A stretch of 64,000 nt of DNA. Source: Azophilus sp965199705. GTDB lineage: Bacteria; Pseudomonadota; Gammaproteobacteria; Pseudomonadales; Azotimanducaceae. The notes under the pieces are model-generated. The model was not told the origin of the DNA. It ran no database searches and saw only the letters and a list, made by a program, of their open reading frames with translations. Numbering within the stretch: the stretch's first letter is position 1; each line of letters starts with the position of its first letter. The stretch lies in assembly GCA_965199705.1 (NCBI GenBank), contig OZ241359.1:2294001-2358000 (forward strand), read 5' to 3'. Positions 50,586-59,409 of this stretch are shown here, piece by piece. The position numbers and the translations under genes were made by a program.

Positions 50586-51602
50586 GTGCGCAGTAACGAG
50601 AGGGAAGTTCTCACGGCAAGTGATTTGCCTCGTCACAATTGGACGAGAGACGAAATCCGGGAGGTTTACGAGCAACCGCTCGACATGCTGGTGGGACAGG
50701 CGCTGCATGTAAAGCGCGCGAACTGGGCTGATGGCCAGTTGCAGAAGAGCCAGCTCCTGTCGATCAAGACCGGCGGCTGCCCGGAAGACTGCGGCTACTG
50801 CAGCCAGTCTGTACACTTTGACACGGGCGTGGAGGCGGAGAAATTGATGCCGCTCCACGAAGTGGTTGCTGCCGCCAGACGCGCCAGGGCAGGCGGGGCG
50901 GACAGGTTTTGCATGGGGGCAGGCTGGCGCTCATTGAAAGACCGTGATGTGGCCAGAATAGCCACCATGATCTCGGCGGTGAAAGCCGAAGGACTCGAAA
51001 CCTGCGTCACGCTGGGTATGCTTGAAGACGGCCAGGCTGAAGCGCTGAAGGAAGCTGGCCTCGATTATTACAACCACAATCTCGACACATCGCCGGAATA
51101 CTATGCCAGCGTCGTCACAACGCGCACGTACGACGACCGCCTCGATACGCTCGCCAAGGTGCGCAAGGCGGGCATCAAACTCTGTGTGGGCGGCATTCTC
51201 GGGATGGGCGAGGGGCGAGCGGATCGGATCGGGCTCATCCACGAGCTCGCGAAACTGAATCCGCACCCGGAAAGTGTGCCGATCAATATGCTGGTGCCCA
51301 TCAAGGGCACACCGCTTGGCAGAAGCCCGGCGGTTGGCATCACCGAAATGGCGCGCGCGATTGCCACTTGTCGGATTGTTTTTCCCAAAAGCTGGGTACG
51401 CCTGTCGGCGGGTCGGGAGGGCATGAGCGAAGGCGAGCAGGCATTGCTGCTGCTGGCCGGGGCGAACTCCATCTTTGTCGGCGACCGTCTGCTCACCACA
51501 GATAATCCCGGCCGGGACCGCGACCAGGCATTGCTTGATGCCGTTGGATTCGAGGCCGGGAGCCATGCTCAATCGCCACTCATCCCGGCGCAAATCGCTT
51601 GA
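50586..51602 (+). CDS. bioB: Biotin synthase
   Basis: Radical-SAM enzyme converting dethiobiotin to biotin. 338 residues from GTG 50586, chosen because GGGAGG precedes it by about five bases; the longer frame adds unconserved residues. The radical-SAM cluster motif CPEDCGYCSQS (CxxxCxxC) and downstream YYNHNLDTSPEYY, RLSAGREGM and FVGDRLLTT are classic BioB. No other bio genes are near, which is unusual, since bioB often sits with bioFCHD. It stands within a zone of decayed genes, yet looks intact. Confidence 0.97.
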   Translation: MRSNEREVLTASDLPRHNWTRDEIREVYEQPLDMLVGQALHVKRANWADGQLQKSQLLSIKTGGCPEDCGYCSQSVHFDTGVEAEKLMPLHEVVAAARRARAGGADRFCMGAGWRSLKDRDVARIATMISAVKAEGLETCVTLGMLEDGQAEALKEAGLDYYNHNLDTSPEYYASVVTTRTYDDRLDTLAKVRKAGIKLCVGGILGMGEGRADRIGLIHELAKLNPHPESVPINMLVPIKGTPLGRSPAVGITEMARAIATCRIVFPKSWVRLSAGREGMSEGEQALLLLAGANSIFVGDRLLTTDNPGRDRDQALLDAVGFEAGSHAQSPLIPAQIA

Positions 51603-51760
51603 TGCCAGCTTTCCGGCCCAGAAGCTGGTGGAGGCTGCAAGCTACGACCGCATAGCGGGCTATTTTTCCTCGTCCATTCTTGAAGTTGCTGGCGAATTGG
51701 GTGACTCTGCCAAGCCTCGCTTCAAACGGCTGCATGATCTGTTGCGATCCGGGAAAAGGG
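51595..51760 (+). pseudogene. Phospholipase D-like / helicase N-terminal fragment
   Basis: Immediately after bioB the sequence reads SLDASFPAQKLVEAASYDRIAGYFSSSILEVAGE in one frame (positions 51595-51694; given here in one piece only to name residues SYDRIAGYFSSS as the key motif). This is the start of PLD-like domains found in front of SNF2-type helicases. Homology then stops, and the frame runs into the second copy of the 25-bp repeat. The rest of the gene, several hundred codons, is missing. Confidence 0.5.
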
Positions 51761-51782
51761 TGTTTATTCTTACTAACCGCTC
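51758..51782 (+). repeat. 25-bp dispersed repeat, copy 2
   Basis: Same sequence as 47692-47716 with one mismatch, same orientation. It lies between a truncated plus-strand gene fragment and a broken minus-strand PIN gene. Confidence 0.75.
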
Positions 51783-51832
51783 GGATTGCGTTTGTGCTGA
51801 CTTTGGGGAACGGCAACGCCAACGGCCTCAAC

Positions 51833-52187
51833 CTAAAGTCGGGCGCGTTTGGGCATGACGGGAAGGCAGTGCAAACCGAACGAGCGGAAGTCGTTGTCGA
51901 TGGCGATGCACGTCGATAGCTTCAGTCGGTTGCAGAGGGCGAAGCTGGTACAGTCCGTGAAACTGAACGACTTGTCCGAACAGGTCGAGAAGATGGTCCA
52001 GGCCGCGGCTTCGTCTTTGGGGGGAACGCGATCCATATGGGCTAGTGCTGCCCGTGCGGAGATGCTTCCCGAGCCGCCGTGCGGCCGACCATCCAAGTCG
52101 GTATCGCACGAAGGTCAGGGTTTCGTCGAGAACGAAATTGCTCGTAAGCAGTCGGCTGCGACGCTCACGCAGTTTTGAAGTGCTCAT
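51833..52187 (-). pseudogene. VapC-like PIN toxin, truncated and frameshifted
   Basis: Minus strand: RLLTSNFVLDETLTFVRYRLG and AARRLGKHLR (middle of a PIN domain) are in one frame up to about 52055. The continuation DEAAAWTIFSTCSDKSFSFTD followed by AIDNDFRSFGLHCLP is in another frame, ending with a stop at 51833. The N-terminal VDTS strand, with its metal-binding Asp, is absent altogether. The gene is thus both frameshifted and lacking its 5' part, so no active toxin is expected. Confidence 0.7.
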
Positions 52188-52293
52188 CCACCAGCCTGCA
52201 GGTCAAGGCCGCAAGGCTGATGCCTTCACGTCTGGCTTCCACGCCAAGGAGTCGATATTGCTCGTGTTCGAGGGAAATCTGGGTTCTGTGCAT
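52165..52293 (-). pseudogene. Ribbon-helix-helix antitoxin, probably truncated
   Basis: 42 codons from ATG 52293: MHRTQISLEHEQYRLLGVEA then RREGISLAALTCRLVDEHF. The TQISLE strand and following two helices are those of a CopG/Arc-type ribbon-helix-helix antitoxin. The usual C-terminal toxin-neutralising tail is missing. Its stop is only two codons past the fold, and the next recognisable sequence is the middle of the PIN toxin. A single deletion that removed the antitoxin tail and the toxin start would explain both genes. Confidence 0.6.
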
Positions 52294-52330
52294 AGCCCGA
52301 CTCTCATCGGGCGTAGGGCTCGCGTCGGCG

Positions 52331-54106
52331 TCACCGTTCAAAGGCTTGGTACTTCACCCAATCGAAGTCCGCATGGGACCTGGCTGGCTGCCCGTTGCTG
52401 GTGGCATGGACGCCCAGGTAGGCGCCGGTGTATCCCCGGCCAAGAAGGTGGGTTGCCGCGACTTCGGCGAATTCCTCGGAGGCGTCCCCGCCAACCAGGG
52501 AATGACCGAACCGGTATCGGCCGCTCCTGGATTCCAGGTGCAGGAATATCCGCCCTGAGTAGCCTGCTACTGGTGTGCGATGCAACTCGGTCGGCGCCGC
52601 TCCGGGCTCAGCCAGCGTGAGTTTCAGGAAGTACGCCTCCGCCTCCCGCGACACGGTGAAGGTGAGATAGTTGTCATCCTTCTGCACCAAGCTCATGCCC
52701 GCTTCGACTTCGGTCGCCGTGGGCCTGAAGTCCATGCTGAGGCGATAGCTGAAGTCGCTCTCGGTCTGGCGCACGCCCATCAGGCTGGCGCGGCCCCGTT
52801 CACGAATCACTGCCGGTTTGGCGTGCAGGCGAAGATAGCCAGGGCGCTCGCTCAAAGAGTAGGTTCCGGCATCCGGCACGCGGCGAAAATTCCATTGCAG
52901 GTTGAGCTGCTCGGAGTCGAACCCATCAACAAAGCCGAGCCGGCGGCGTTGTGATGTGTTCTTGAACGGCGCTGGCAGCCGCCGCTCGATGCGCCCCGTT
53001 TGGGGAGCCACCACCGGCCATTCGTGTTTCACCTTTTTCCACTCGAAGGGTTCACGCTCCCAAACCACAGGCGCCAGAAAGGTCTCCCGGCCCATGTTCG
53101 ATCGCCGCCGCTCATCGCCGCGGATGCCGAGCGCCACCATGAACCAGCGCCCGTCGGCCAGCTCGACGAGATCCCCATGCCCGGTGCTGTGGACCCAGTG
53201 GTCGTAGGAGAGGTGGCGTGAAGTCAGGATGGGGTTGCGGGGGTTGGAAAGGTAAGGGCCCCGAATGTCGTCGCTGACCGCAACCATGACCGCATGGTTG
53301 AAGTGGGTGCCGCCTTCAGCCACCAGCAGGTAGTAGCGGCCGTCACGCTTGTAGATGTGCGGCCCTTCGGCCCAGGTGCCGCCGCAGGCGCCGCGCCATA
53401 GAAAGTGGCGTTTACCGGTTAGCTGCCAACTGCTTGAATCGATCTCGTGCAGCCAGATCTCGCCCTCCCCAGGGAAGTTCGGCTTCTCCGGCACATGGGT
53501 GCCCAGATACCAGACCCGGCCGCCGTCGTCGAAAAACAGATCCGGGTCTATGCCAGGCGCGTTTTCAATGACCACGGGCTTGGACCAGGGACCTTCGACC
53601 TGCTTGGCGGTGACCACAAAGTTGACCATTCGCGTCGGGCTGCCATCGGCAGGGGAGTAAACGTTGGTGGTGATCACATGGAAGGCGCCGTTGTGGTGGC
53701 GGATGCTTGGTGCGTGTATGCCGCCATCCGACTGCACGTCCGTCAGGTTCACCTCATCACGGTAGTAGTCCGGGTTTTGCAGCGCGTAACCCACCAACTT
53801 CCAGTTGATGAGATCGCGGCTATGGTGAATCGGCAGACCGGGAAAGTACTCGAAGGATGAGTTCACCAGGTAGAAGTCGTCGCCAACTCGGACGATCGAT
53901 GGGTCCGGATAGCCGCCCGGCAGGATCGGGTTGGTGAAGGTTGCAGCCACAGCGTTCGTCTCTCCGTCTTCTGCGCCCGCGCTCACGGGAGAGCCGATAC
54001 CGCTCGGCGCCGCCGCTCCGACCGCTGCAATCAGAAGGGGGAGCGCCAAGAGCAGAATTCGCCGAAGCGGCGGCGGATTCCCTAGCCTTCCAATCACCGG
54101 CGGCAA
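52331..54106 (-). CDS. Glycoside hydrolase family 43, beta-xylosidase/arabinosidase type
   Basis: 591 residues, signal peptide (ILLLALPLLIAAVGAAAPSG). Five-bladed propeller catalytic residues are visible: general base Asp in GGYPDPSIVRVGDDFYLV, the middle Asp in GIDPDLFFDDGG, and acid Glu in WAEGPHIYKRDGRYYLL. After residue ~390 a C-terminal beta-sandwich (FSYRLSMDFRPTATEVEAGM) of the GH43-associated type follows. Expected to release xylose or arabinose from plant or algal polysaccharides. Starts at TTG 54106. Not in an operon; flanked by decayed toxin genes. Confidence 0.9.
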   Translation of the reverse strand: MPPVIGRLGNPPPLRRILLLALPLLIAAVGAAAPSGIGSPVSAGAEDGETNAVAATFTNPILPGGYPDPSIVRVGDDFYLVNSSFEYFPGLPIHHSRDLINWKLVGYALQNPDYYRDEVNLTDVQSDGGIHAPSIRHHNGAFHVITTNVYSPADGSPTRMVNFVVTAKQVEGPWSKPVVIENAPGIDPDLFFDDGGRVWYLGTHVPEKPNFPGEGEIWLHEIDSSSWQLTGKRHFLWRGACGGTWAEGPHIYKRDGRYYLLVAEGGTHFNHAVMVAVSDDIRGPYLSNPRNPILTSRHLSYDHWVHSTGHGDLVELADGRWFMVALGIRGDERRRSNMGRETFLAPVVWEREPFEWKKVKHEWPVVAPQTGRIERRLPAPFKNTSQRRRLGFVDGFDSEQLNLQWNFRRVPDAGTYSLSERPGYLRLHAKPAVIRERGRASLMGVRQTESDFSYRLSMDFRPTATEVEAGMSLVQKDDNYLTFTVSREAEAYFLKLTLAEPGAAPTELHRTPVAGYSGRIFLHLESRSGRYRFGHSLVGGDASEEFAEVAATHLLGRGYTGAYLGVHATSNGQPARSHADFDWVKYQAFER

Positions 54107-54190
54107 TCACCCGACAAAACCTGGTCGCCAGGCATCATTGCACCTTTGGGATCGGGTCTGCAATTCCCAGGCGGGAGCATCTTTCCGCCT

Positions 54191-54301
54191 GTGACGCCGG
54201 CCGCCTGCCTGCAACTGGCAATCGAATTGCAGGCGCCGCTCGCCACCTATGACAGAAGGCTCGCCGCTGCCGCAAGCCGAGTGCTTGAGACGCTGCACTG
54301 A
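54191..54301 (+). pseudogene. PIN-domain 3' remnant
   Basis: Plus strand 54191-54301 encodes CLQLAIELQAPLATYDRRLA followed by AAASRVLETLH and a stop. This is the C-terminal helix-strand of VapC-type toxins (LALAxxLxAPLxTxDxxLAxAA), including the last acidic metal ligand. Nothing upstream in the same frame resembles the rest of the domain, and the adjacent GH43 gene starts only 84 bp away. A gene relic. Confidence 0.5.
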
Positions 54302-54302
54302 C

Positions 54303-54333
54303 CCGTCTGTCTGGCGGTAGATCGGTCAGACGG
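54303..54333. terminator. Weak hairpin between PIN remnant and aroC
   Basis: CCGTCTG (54303-54309) and CAGACGG (54327-54333) form a 7-bp stem with a 17-base loop in the 37 bases separating the PIN relic stop from the aroC stop. There is no U-tract, so it is at most a weak terminator or an mRNA end-stabiliser for aroC transcripts. Confidence 0.25.
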
Positions 54334-54338
54334 AGCCC

Positions 54339-55409
54339 TCAGTCATGGCGCTCGCCCATCTGCCCACGGTCGCGCAGGTAGTGATCCATCAACACCAACG
54401 CCACCATGGCCTCGGCGATGGGCGTGGCGCGAATGCCGACGCAGGGGTCGTGCCGGCCCTTGGTGACCACGCTGGTTTCCCTGCCCGCCTTGTCTATTGT
54501 CCGTCCCGGCGTGGTCAGGCTCGACGTGGGCTTCAGGGCAATGCGGGCGACGATCTCCTGGCCCGATGAGATGCCGCCGAGCACGCCGCCCGCATGGTTG
54601 CTGAGAAAGCCCTCTGCCGACATTTCATCCCGGTGCTCGGTGCCGCGCTGCCGCACCACGTCAAATCCGTCGCCGATCGCCACCGCCTTGACGGCGTTGA
54701 TGCCCATCAAGGCGCCGGCCAGATCCGCGTCCAGTTTGGCGAACACCGGCTCGCCGAGACCTGTTGGCACACCGTCGGCCACCACGGTGACTTCCGCGCC
54801 AATCGAATCTCCCGCCCGGCGCACTTGCTCGATCAGCTCGGCCAGGCGCGGCACTGCATCCGGATCCGGGCAGAAAAATGGATTCTCCGCCACGGCAGCC
54901 CAGGATCGAAAGTCGGGACGCACCTCACCGATGGCCGAAACATAGCCGCGCACCCGCGTACCCGTCAGATCAGCAAGGCACTTCCTGGCGACCGCGCCCG
55001 CCGCCACCCGCATGGCTGTTTCTCGCGCCGAAGCGCGGCCGCTGCCGCGGTGGTCCCGATGACCATACTTGTGATGATAGGTGAAGTCAGCGTGTGCCGG
55101 ACGGAAGAGATCGCGAATGTCCTCATAGTCCTTGCTCTTCTGATCCTGATTCTCGATGACCAGGCCAATCGGCGTGCCCGTGGTGCGACCCTCGAAGACA
55201 CCGGACAGGACCCGCACCCGATCCGCTTCCCGACGCTGGGTCGTATAGCGGGATTGCCCGGGCCGACGACGGTCGAGAGCCGGTTGAATGTCCGCCTCCG
55301 ACAAGCCGATGCCGGGCGGACAGCCATCGACGATGGCGCCGAGCGCTGCGCCGTGACTCTCACCATAGGTCGTGAGAGCAAACATTTGGCCGAAGGTATT
55401 GCCGGACAT
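54339..55409 (-). CDS. aroC: Chorismate synthase
   Basis: Final enzyme of the shikimate pathway; converts EPSP to chorismate using reduced FMN. 356 residues, standard length. Family features: MSGNTFGQMFALTTYGESHG, the GRASARETAMRVAAGA stretch, RQRGTEHRDEM and the C-terminal VVTKGRHDPCVGIRA segment. The prmB-aroC order is the usual gammaproteobacterial arrangement; 14 bp separate them. Confidence 0.98.
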   Translation of the reverse strand: MSGNTFGQMFALTTYGESHGAALGAIVDGCPPGIGLSEADIQPALDRRRPGQSRYTTQRREADRVRVLSGVFEGRTTGTPIGLVIENQDQKSKDYEDIRDLFRPAHADFTYHHKYGHRDHRGSGRASARETAMRVAAGAVARKCLADLTGTRVRGYVSAIGEVRPDFRSWAAVAENPFFCPDPDAVPRLAELIEQVRRAGDSIGAEVTVVADGVPTGLGEPVFAKLDADLAGALMGINAVKAVAIGDGFDVVRQRGTEHRDEMSAEGFLSNHAGGVLGGISSGQEIVARIALKPTSSLTTPGRTIDKAGRETSVVTKGRHDPCVGIRATPIAEAMVALVLMDHYLRDRGQMGERHD

Positions 55410-55423
55410 GGTGCTGCGCGTCG

Positions 55424-56299
55424 CTAATCTGGCAGTGCAGTATGAGAAGCGAGGGCCGCGCCTTCAAGCAGAAAGACGCAGGCGGCGCCGGCGGGCTGAT
55501 CCGGCCAGATGAGAGGAAGATGCGGCCAGGCGCGACGCACCCGCCAGGCCGTCATGCCGACCTCACACACAAGAAGGCCCGCTGGCGTCAAGTGCGCCGC
55601 CGCGCGTTCGATCAGGGGGGCAATCAGATCCAGGCCAGTCTCGCCGCCGGCCAGGCCGAGCGCCGGTTCAGCTGCAAACTCGGGCGGCAGCGTGCGCATG
55701 TCCGGCGCATCCACATAGGGCGGATTGCAGAGGATCAGATCATAGCGCCCGTCAGGCAGGCCGAGGCGCAGATCCGAAGCCACTATGCGCACTCGCGCCT
55801 CCAGCTGCAAAGCAGCCGTGTTGCGCGCCGCAAGCGCCAGAGCCTCCGGGGCCAGATCGGAGAGGGTCACAGACGCTTCCGGAAACTGCAATGCGGCCAG
55901 CAGCCCCAGGCAGCCGGTACCACAACAGAGATCCAGGACGCGCGCTGGCGGTTGCCTCAGCCAGGGTCGAAACTGCTCCAGAAGCATCGGGCCGATGGAC
56001 GATCTCGGCGTCACCAGGCCCGCTTCCACACAGAAGGTCTGCCCGCAATAACGGCTTCGCCCAAGCAGATATGTCAGCGGCAGACGTTCCCGAATGCGGC
56101 GTTCAGCCAGCGCCTGCACCTGCGCCACCAGGGCCTGTTGCAGCCGCGGGTTGGCCGCGCACTCCGGCTCGGAGAGGCCGGTCACGCCAAGCACCAGGGC
56201 CGTGGCTTCCTGGCAAGCGTTGGCCGTGCCCTGACCGTAGCACAGGGATGCAGCCTGAAACCGCGCACGCACCGCGTCACGCAGGGTGAGGAGGCGCAT
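55424..56299 (-). CDS. prmB: Ribosomal protein uL3 glutamine methyltransferase
   Basis: S-adenosylmethionine-dependent methyltransferase acting on a glutamine of ribosomal protein L3. 291 residues with SAM motif VLDLCCGTGCLGLLAA and the glutamine-methyltransferase catalytic motif NPPYV, preceded by an N-terminal helical domain as in PrmB/PrmC. Placement directly upstream of aroC supports PrmB over PrmC. Confidence 0.95.
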   Translation of the reverse strand: MRLLTLRDAVRARFQAASLCYGQGTANACQEATALVLGVTGLSEPECAANPRLQQALVAQVQALAERRIRERLPLTYLLGRSRYCGQTFCVEAGLVTPRSSIGPMLLEQFRPWLRQPPARVLDLCCGTGCLGLLAALQFPEASVTLSDLAPEALALAARNTAALQLEARVRIVASDLRLGLPDGRYDLILCNPPYVDAPDMRTLPPEFAAEPALGLAGGETGLDLIAPLIERAAAHLTPAGLLVCEVGMTAWRVRRAWPHLPLIWPDQPAGAACVFLLEGAALASHTALPD

Positions 56300-56314
56300 G
56301 GAACTGGCTGCGAG

Positions 56315-57241
56315 CTAATCTCGCTGTTGCCGATGCGGCAGCAGCAGTTCCAGACGAGCCGAAGCGGCGTCAGCGCGCGGCAACAGGGGGCCGGCCGCAA
56401 AGGGTTCGAGCGTCGGCGCATTGGTGTTGTCAGCCAACGCCTCGCCGAGCAGGTCACGCGCTGTGCCAGCGCAGGCCAGGGCGCGTTCCAGCAAGGTGGG
56501 CACCGGCTCTGATCCGTACAGGTGACAGACCACGTAGATGGTCGAGCGTTCAAAGGTGGCAAGCCGGCTGCCGAGTTGACGCAGCAGGGTCTGTTCTGCC
56601 TCGGCAATACTGCCGTCGCGCCTCGGCCTGACCCCTTCGATGATCGCCACGCCCTCGCCCGCCAGACGCTCCGATAACTCGGCATTGATGGCCACCCGCA
56701 CCGAGCGCTCCGGGCGCAGCACCTCCAGATGTGCATAGATGCGCCGGTTGCCGCGTTCAATCAGATAGACGGAGACCAATTCTGCGCCTCGGTCGCTGGC
56801 GATGTAGAACTGATTGGCATCCGGCCCGTAGAGGATCGCCTGTTGAAAAACCTGATTGGCCCAGCCGTTGCTTCGCCCGCAATCGCGCCCCTGGCAGACG
56901 AACAACGGATCAGGACCGAGCGCCTCTCGATAGTGCTCCATGACCTCCGTCAGCGGCGTGCCATCGGGGATCCGCCAGGTGATTGAACTTGCGCTCGCCT
57001 CAATGCGCAGCTTGCGCTCGATGCTGAGCTCCCGACGTATCTTCTCGACCGGGCTGACGATGAACTCGCGTGGGGCAACCTCCGATGCTTCGGTCTGCTG
57101 CACCAGCACAGCCCTCGGGAAGGGCGCCACGGCCTCTTGCGCGCTCGCCTGAATCGGCGGGGCAAGGGCCACCAGCCAGATAGCGCCGAGCAGCCTCCGG
57201 GACGCTCGGGCCAGGGGCGCAACTGCGTAACAAGAATTCAT
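56315..57241 (-). CDS. DUF4892 family exported protein
   Basis: 308 residues from ATG 57241, giving a signal peptide (RRLLGAIWLVALAPPIQASA). The DUF4892 signature region FVCQGRDCGRSNGWANQVFQ around residue 110-130 includes two cysteines that may bridge. C-terminal part resembles an OmpA-like fold (LRPERSVRVAINAELSERLAG), common in this family. A longer frame upstream lacks a signal sequence. Function unknown; 15 bp after it, prmB begins, so it may be in the same transcription unit. Confidence 0.8.
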   Translation of the reverse strand: MNSCYAVAPLARASRRLLGAIWLVALAPPIQASAQEAVAPFPRAVLVQQTEASEVAPREFIVSPVEKIRRELSIERKLRIEASASSITWRIPDGTPLTEVMEHYREALGPDPLFVCQGRDCGRSNGWANQVFQQAILYGPDANQFYIASDRGAELVSVYLIERGNRRIYAHLEVLRPERSVRVAINAELSERLAGEGVAIIEGVRPRRDGSIAEAEQTLLRQLGSRLATFERSTIYVVCHLYGSEPVPTLLERALACAGTARDLLGEALADNTNAPTLEPFAAGPLLPRADAASARLELLLPHRQQRD

Positions 57242-57379
57242 CTGCACGGCGATAGTGCTAGCCCAGGACGCGAATGCGGACCGAGGAGGATAACTTACCC
57301 GGCTTCTCAATTGTTTGAATCCGGTTCCACAGCGCTTCGCCATCAAGACGGTTTGCACTGGCAGGCCGGGCGAGACGCC

Positions 57380-59326
57380 TCAGTCGCCCGGCTTGTCGTC
57401 TGGCCGCTGCAAGAGATCGAGCAACAGTCGGTTGATCCGCCCGACATAGTCGGCAGCGTCCTTCAGGCCATCACCCTCGGCCAGCGCCGCCTGATCGAAC
57501 AGGACCAGCGCGAGATCGGCGAATCTGTCTTCATCCGGCTCCTGATCCAGACGCTTCAGCAATGGGTGTGCCGCGTTGTATTCGAAGTCCGGCGCCTGGG
57601 CCGCAAAAGGCTGGCCGGTGGCCTGCATGATGCGCTGCATCTGCCGACCGGGGCCAAACTCGGATTGCACCAGGCAGGCTGCGGAGTCGCGCAGGCGCGC
57701 AGAGACGCGCACTGCCTTGACCCTGTCCCCCAACGCCGACTTGATGCGGCTGGCCAGGCCATCTTCGACTTCCGGCTCGGCCTCGTCGCCGGACTTTTCT
57801 TCGTCGCCTTCAGCGTCCGCTGGCTTGTCGCCCGGCAGCACCAGCCCGGAGCGGGTAATGTCCTGAAACGACTTGCCATCGAACTCGCGCAGATTGGACA
57901 TCATCCACTCGTCGATGCGGTCGTACAGAAGCAGCACTTCCAAGCCGCGCTCCCGAAACACCTCCAGATGCGGGCTCGATGCAGCAATCTGATGACTTTC
58001 GGCCACCAGGTAATACAGATTGTCCTGACCCTCCTGCAAGCGCGATACATAGTCCTTGAGGCCCACGGACTTGGCGTTGCTGTCGATGTGCGTGGAGCTG
58101 AAGCGCAACAGCTCGGCGATCGCCTCTCGGTTGGCCGGATCTTCGCCCGCGCCTTCCTTCAGCACCTCTCCGAACTCGTCCCAGAACGCCTGGTAATCTT
58201 CAGGGGACTGATTGGCCAGAGACTTCAGGGTGCTCAGAACGCGCTTGGTCAGAGCGGTGCGAATGCTCGCCACCCGCTCGTCTTCCTGCAAGAGCTCACG
58301 CGAGATGTTGAGCGGCAGATCGGAAGAATCGACAACGCCCTTGACGAAACGCAGATAGAGCGGCAGGAACTGGTCTGCATCATCCATGATGAAGACCCGC
58401 TGCACGTAGAGCTTGAGGCCCCGAGGCGCTTCCCGGCTCCAAAGGTCGAAGGGCGCGCGCCTGGGCACATAGAGCAGGCTGGTGTAGTCGAACTTGCCCT
58501 CCACGCGATTGTGGCTCCAGCGCATCGGGTCTTCAAAGTCGTGCGCGATGTGCTTGTAGAAGGCTTGGTACTCCTCGTCGCCAATTTCCGAGCGAGGGCG
58601 GGTCCAGAGAGCAGTCGCCTCGTTGACTGTTTCCCACGCCGTCTCGGTTGAAGCCGGCTCTGCCGCCTCTTCTTCGCCATCGGGGGCTGCTACCGTCGGC
58701 AGATATACCGGCACGGAGATGTGATCCGAATATTTGCGCACCAGGCTGCGCAGCCGGAAGTTGTCAGCAAATTCCCGTGCATCCTCACGCAGCCGCAGGG
58801 TAACCCGCGTGCCTCTGGGCGCCTCCGTCAGATCGGAAACGGTAAAGGCGTCTTCGCCGCGAGAAGTCCACAGGGTTCCGCCGTCGCCGCCGGCGGCGCG
58901 GGTGCGCACTTCCACTTCGTCGGCAACGATGAATGCGCTGTAGAAGCCAACCCCGAACTGACCGATCAAGGTCGCATCCTTTTGCTGGTCGCCGCTCAGC
59001 TGGTTCAGAAACTCCGTGGTGCCGGAGCGGGCGATGGTGCCGAGATGGTCGATGGCCTCCTGCCGGCTCATGCCGATGCCGTTGTCTTCGACCCAGAGGC
59101 TGCCGGCGTCCGCATCAAAACCGACGCGGATGCCGAAATCCTGCCCGTCCTCGGCGAGTTCCGGCTCCGCGATGGTGCGAAAGCGCAGCTTGTCGATTGC
59201 GTCCGAAGCATTGGAGATGAGTTCACGCAGGAATATCTCCCGGTTCGAGTACAGGGAGTGAATCATCAACTTCAGAAGTTGTCTGGCTTCGGTTTCAAAG
59301 CCGAAGGTTTCCGGGGAACCAGCCAT
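57380..59326 (-). CDS. htpG: Molecular chaperone HtpG (Hsp90)
   Basis: 648 residues from ATG 59326. GHKL ATPase N-terminal domain begins with ETFGFETEARQLLKLMIHSL; ATP-site motifs ISNASDAIDKLRF, DNGIGMS and GQFGVGFYSAF are present, followed by the middle domain (RRAPFDLW, RVFIMDD) and C-terminal dimerisation domain (KRLDQEPDEDRF). An upstream extension has no Hsp90 similarity and was rejected. No heat-shock CIRCE-like element was seen. Confidence 0.98.
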   Translation of the reverse strand: MAGSPETFGFETEARQLLKLMIHSLYSNREIFLRELISNASDAIDKLRFRTIAEPELAEDGQDFGIRVGFDADAGSLWVEDNGIGMSRQEAIDHLGTIARSGTTEFLNQLSGDQQKDATLIGQFGVGFYSAFIVADEVEVRTRAAGGDGGTLWTSRGEDAFTVSDLTEAPRGTRVTLRLREDAREFADNFRLRSLVRKYSDHISVPVYLPTVAAPDGEEEAAEPASTETAWETVNEATALWTRPRSEIGDEEYQAFYKHIAHDFEDPMRWSHNRVEGKFDYTSLLYVPRRAPFDLWSREAPRGLKLYVQRVFIMDDADQFLPLYLRFVKGVVDSSDLPLNISRELLQEDERVASIRTALTKRVLSTLKSLANQSPEDYQAFWDEFGEVLKEGAGEDPANREAIAELLRFSSTHIDSNAKSVGLKDYVSRLQEGQDNLYYLVAESHQIAASSPHLEVFRERGLEVLLLYDRIDEWMMSNLREFDGKSFQDITRSGLVLPGDKPADAEGDEEKSGDEAEPEVEDGLASRIKSALGDRVKAVRVSARLRDSAACLVQSEFGPGRQMQRIMQATGQPFAAQAPDFEYNAAHPLLKRLDQEPDEDRFADLALVLFDQAALAEGDGLKDAADYVGRINRLLLDLLQRPDDKPGD

Positions 59327-59409
59327 GGCGCGCGTCCAGAGAATCCAAAGCCGGCTATATGGGGTCAGCCGCGCACAATGCAAGGCATGCCTGGCGCCGA
59401 CCGCGCCGG

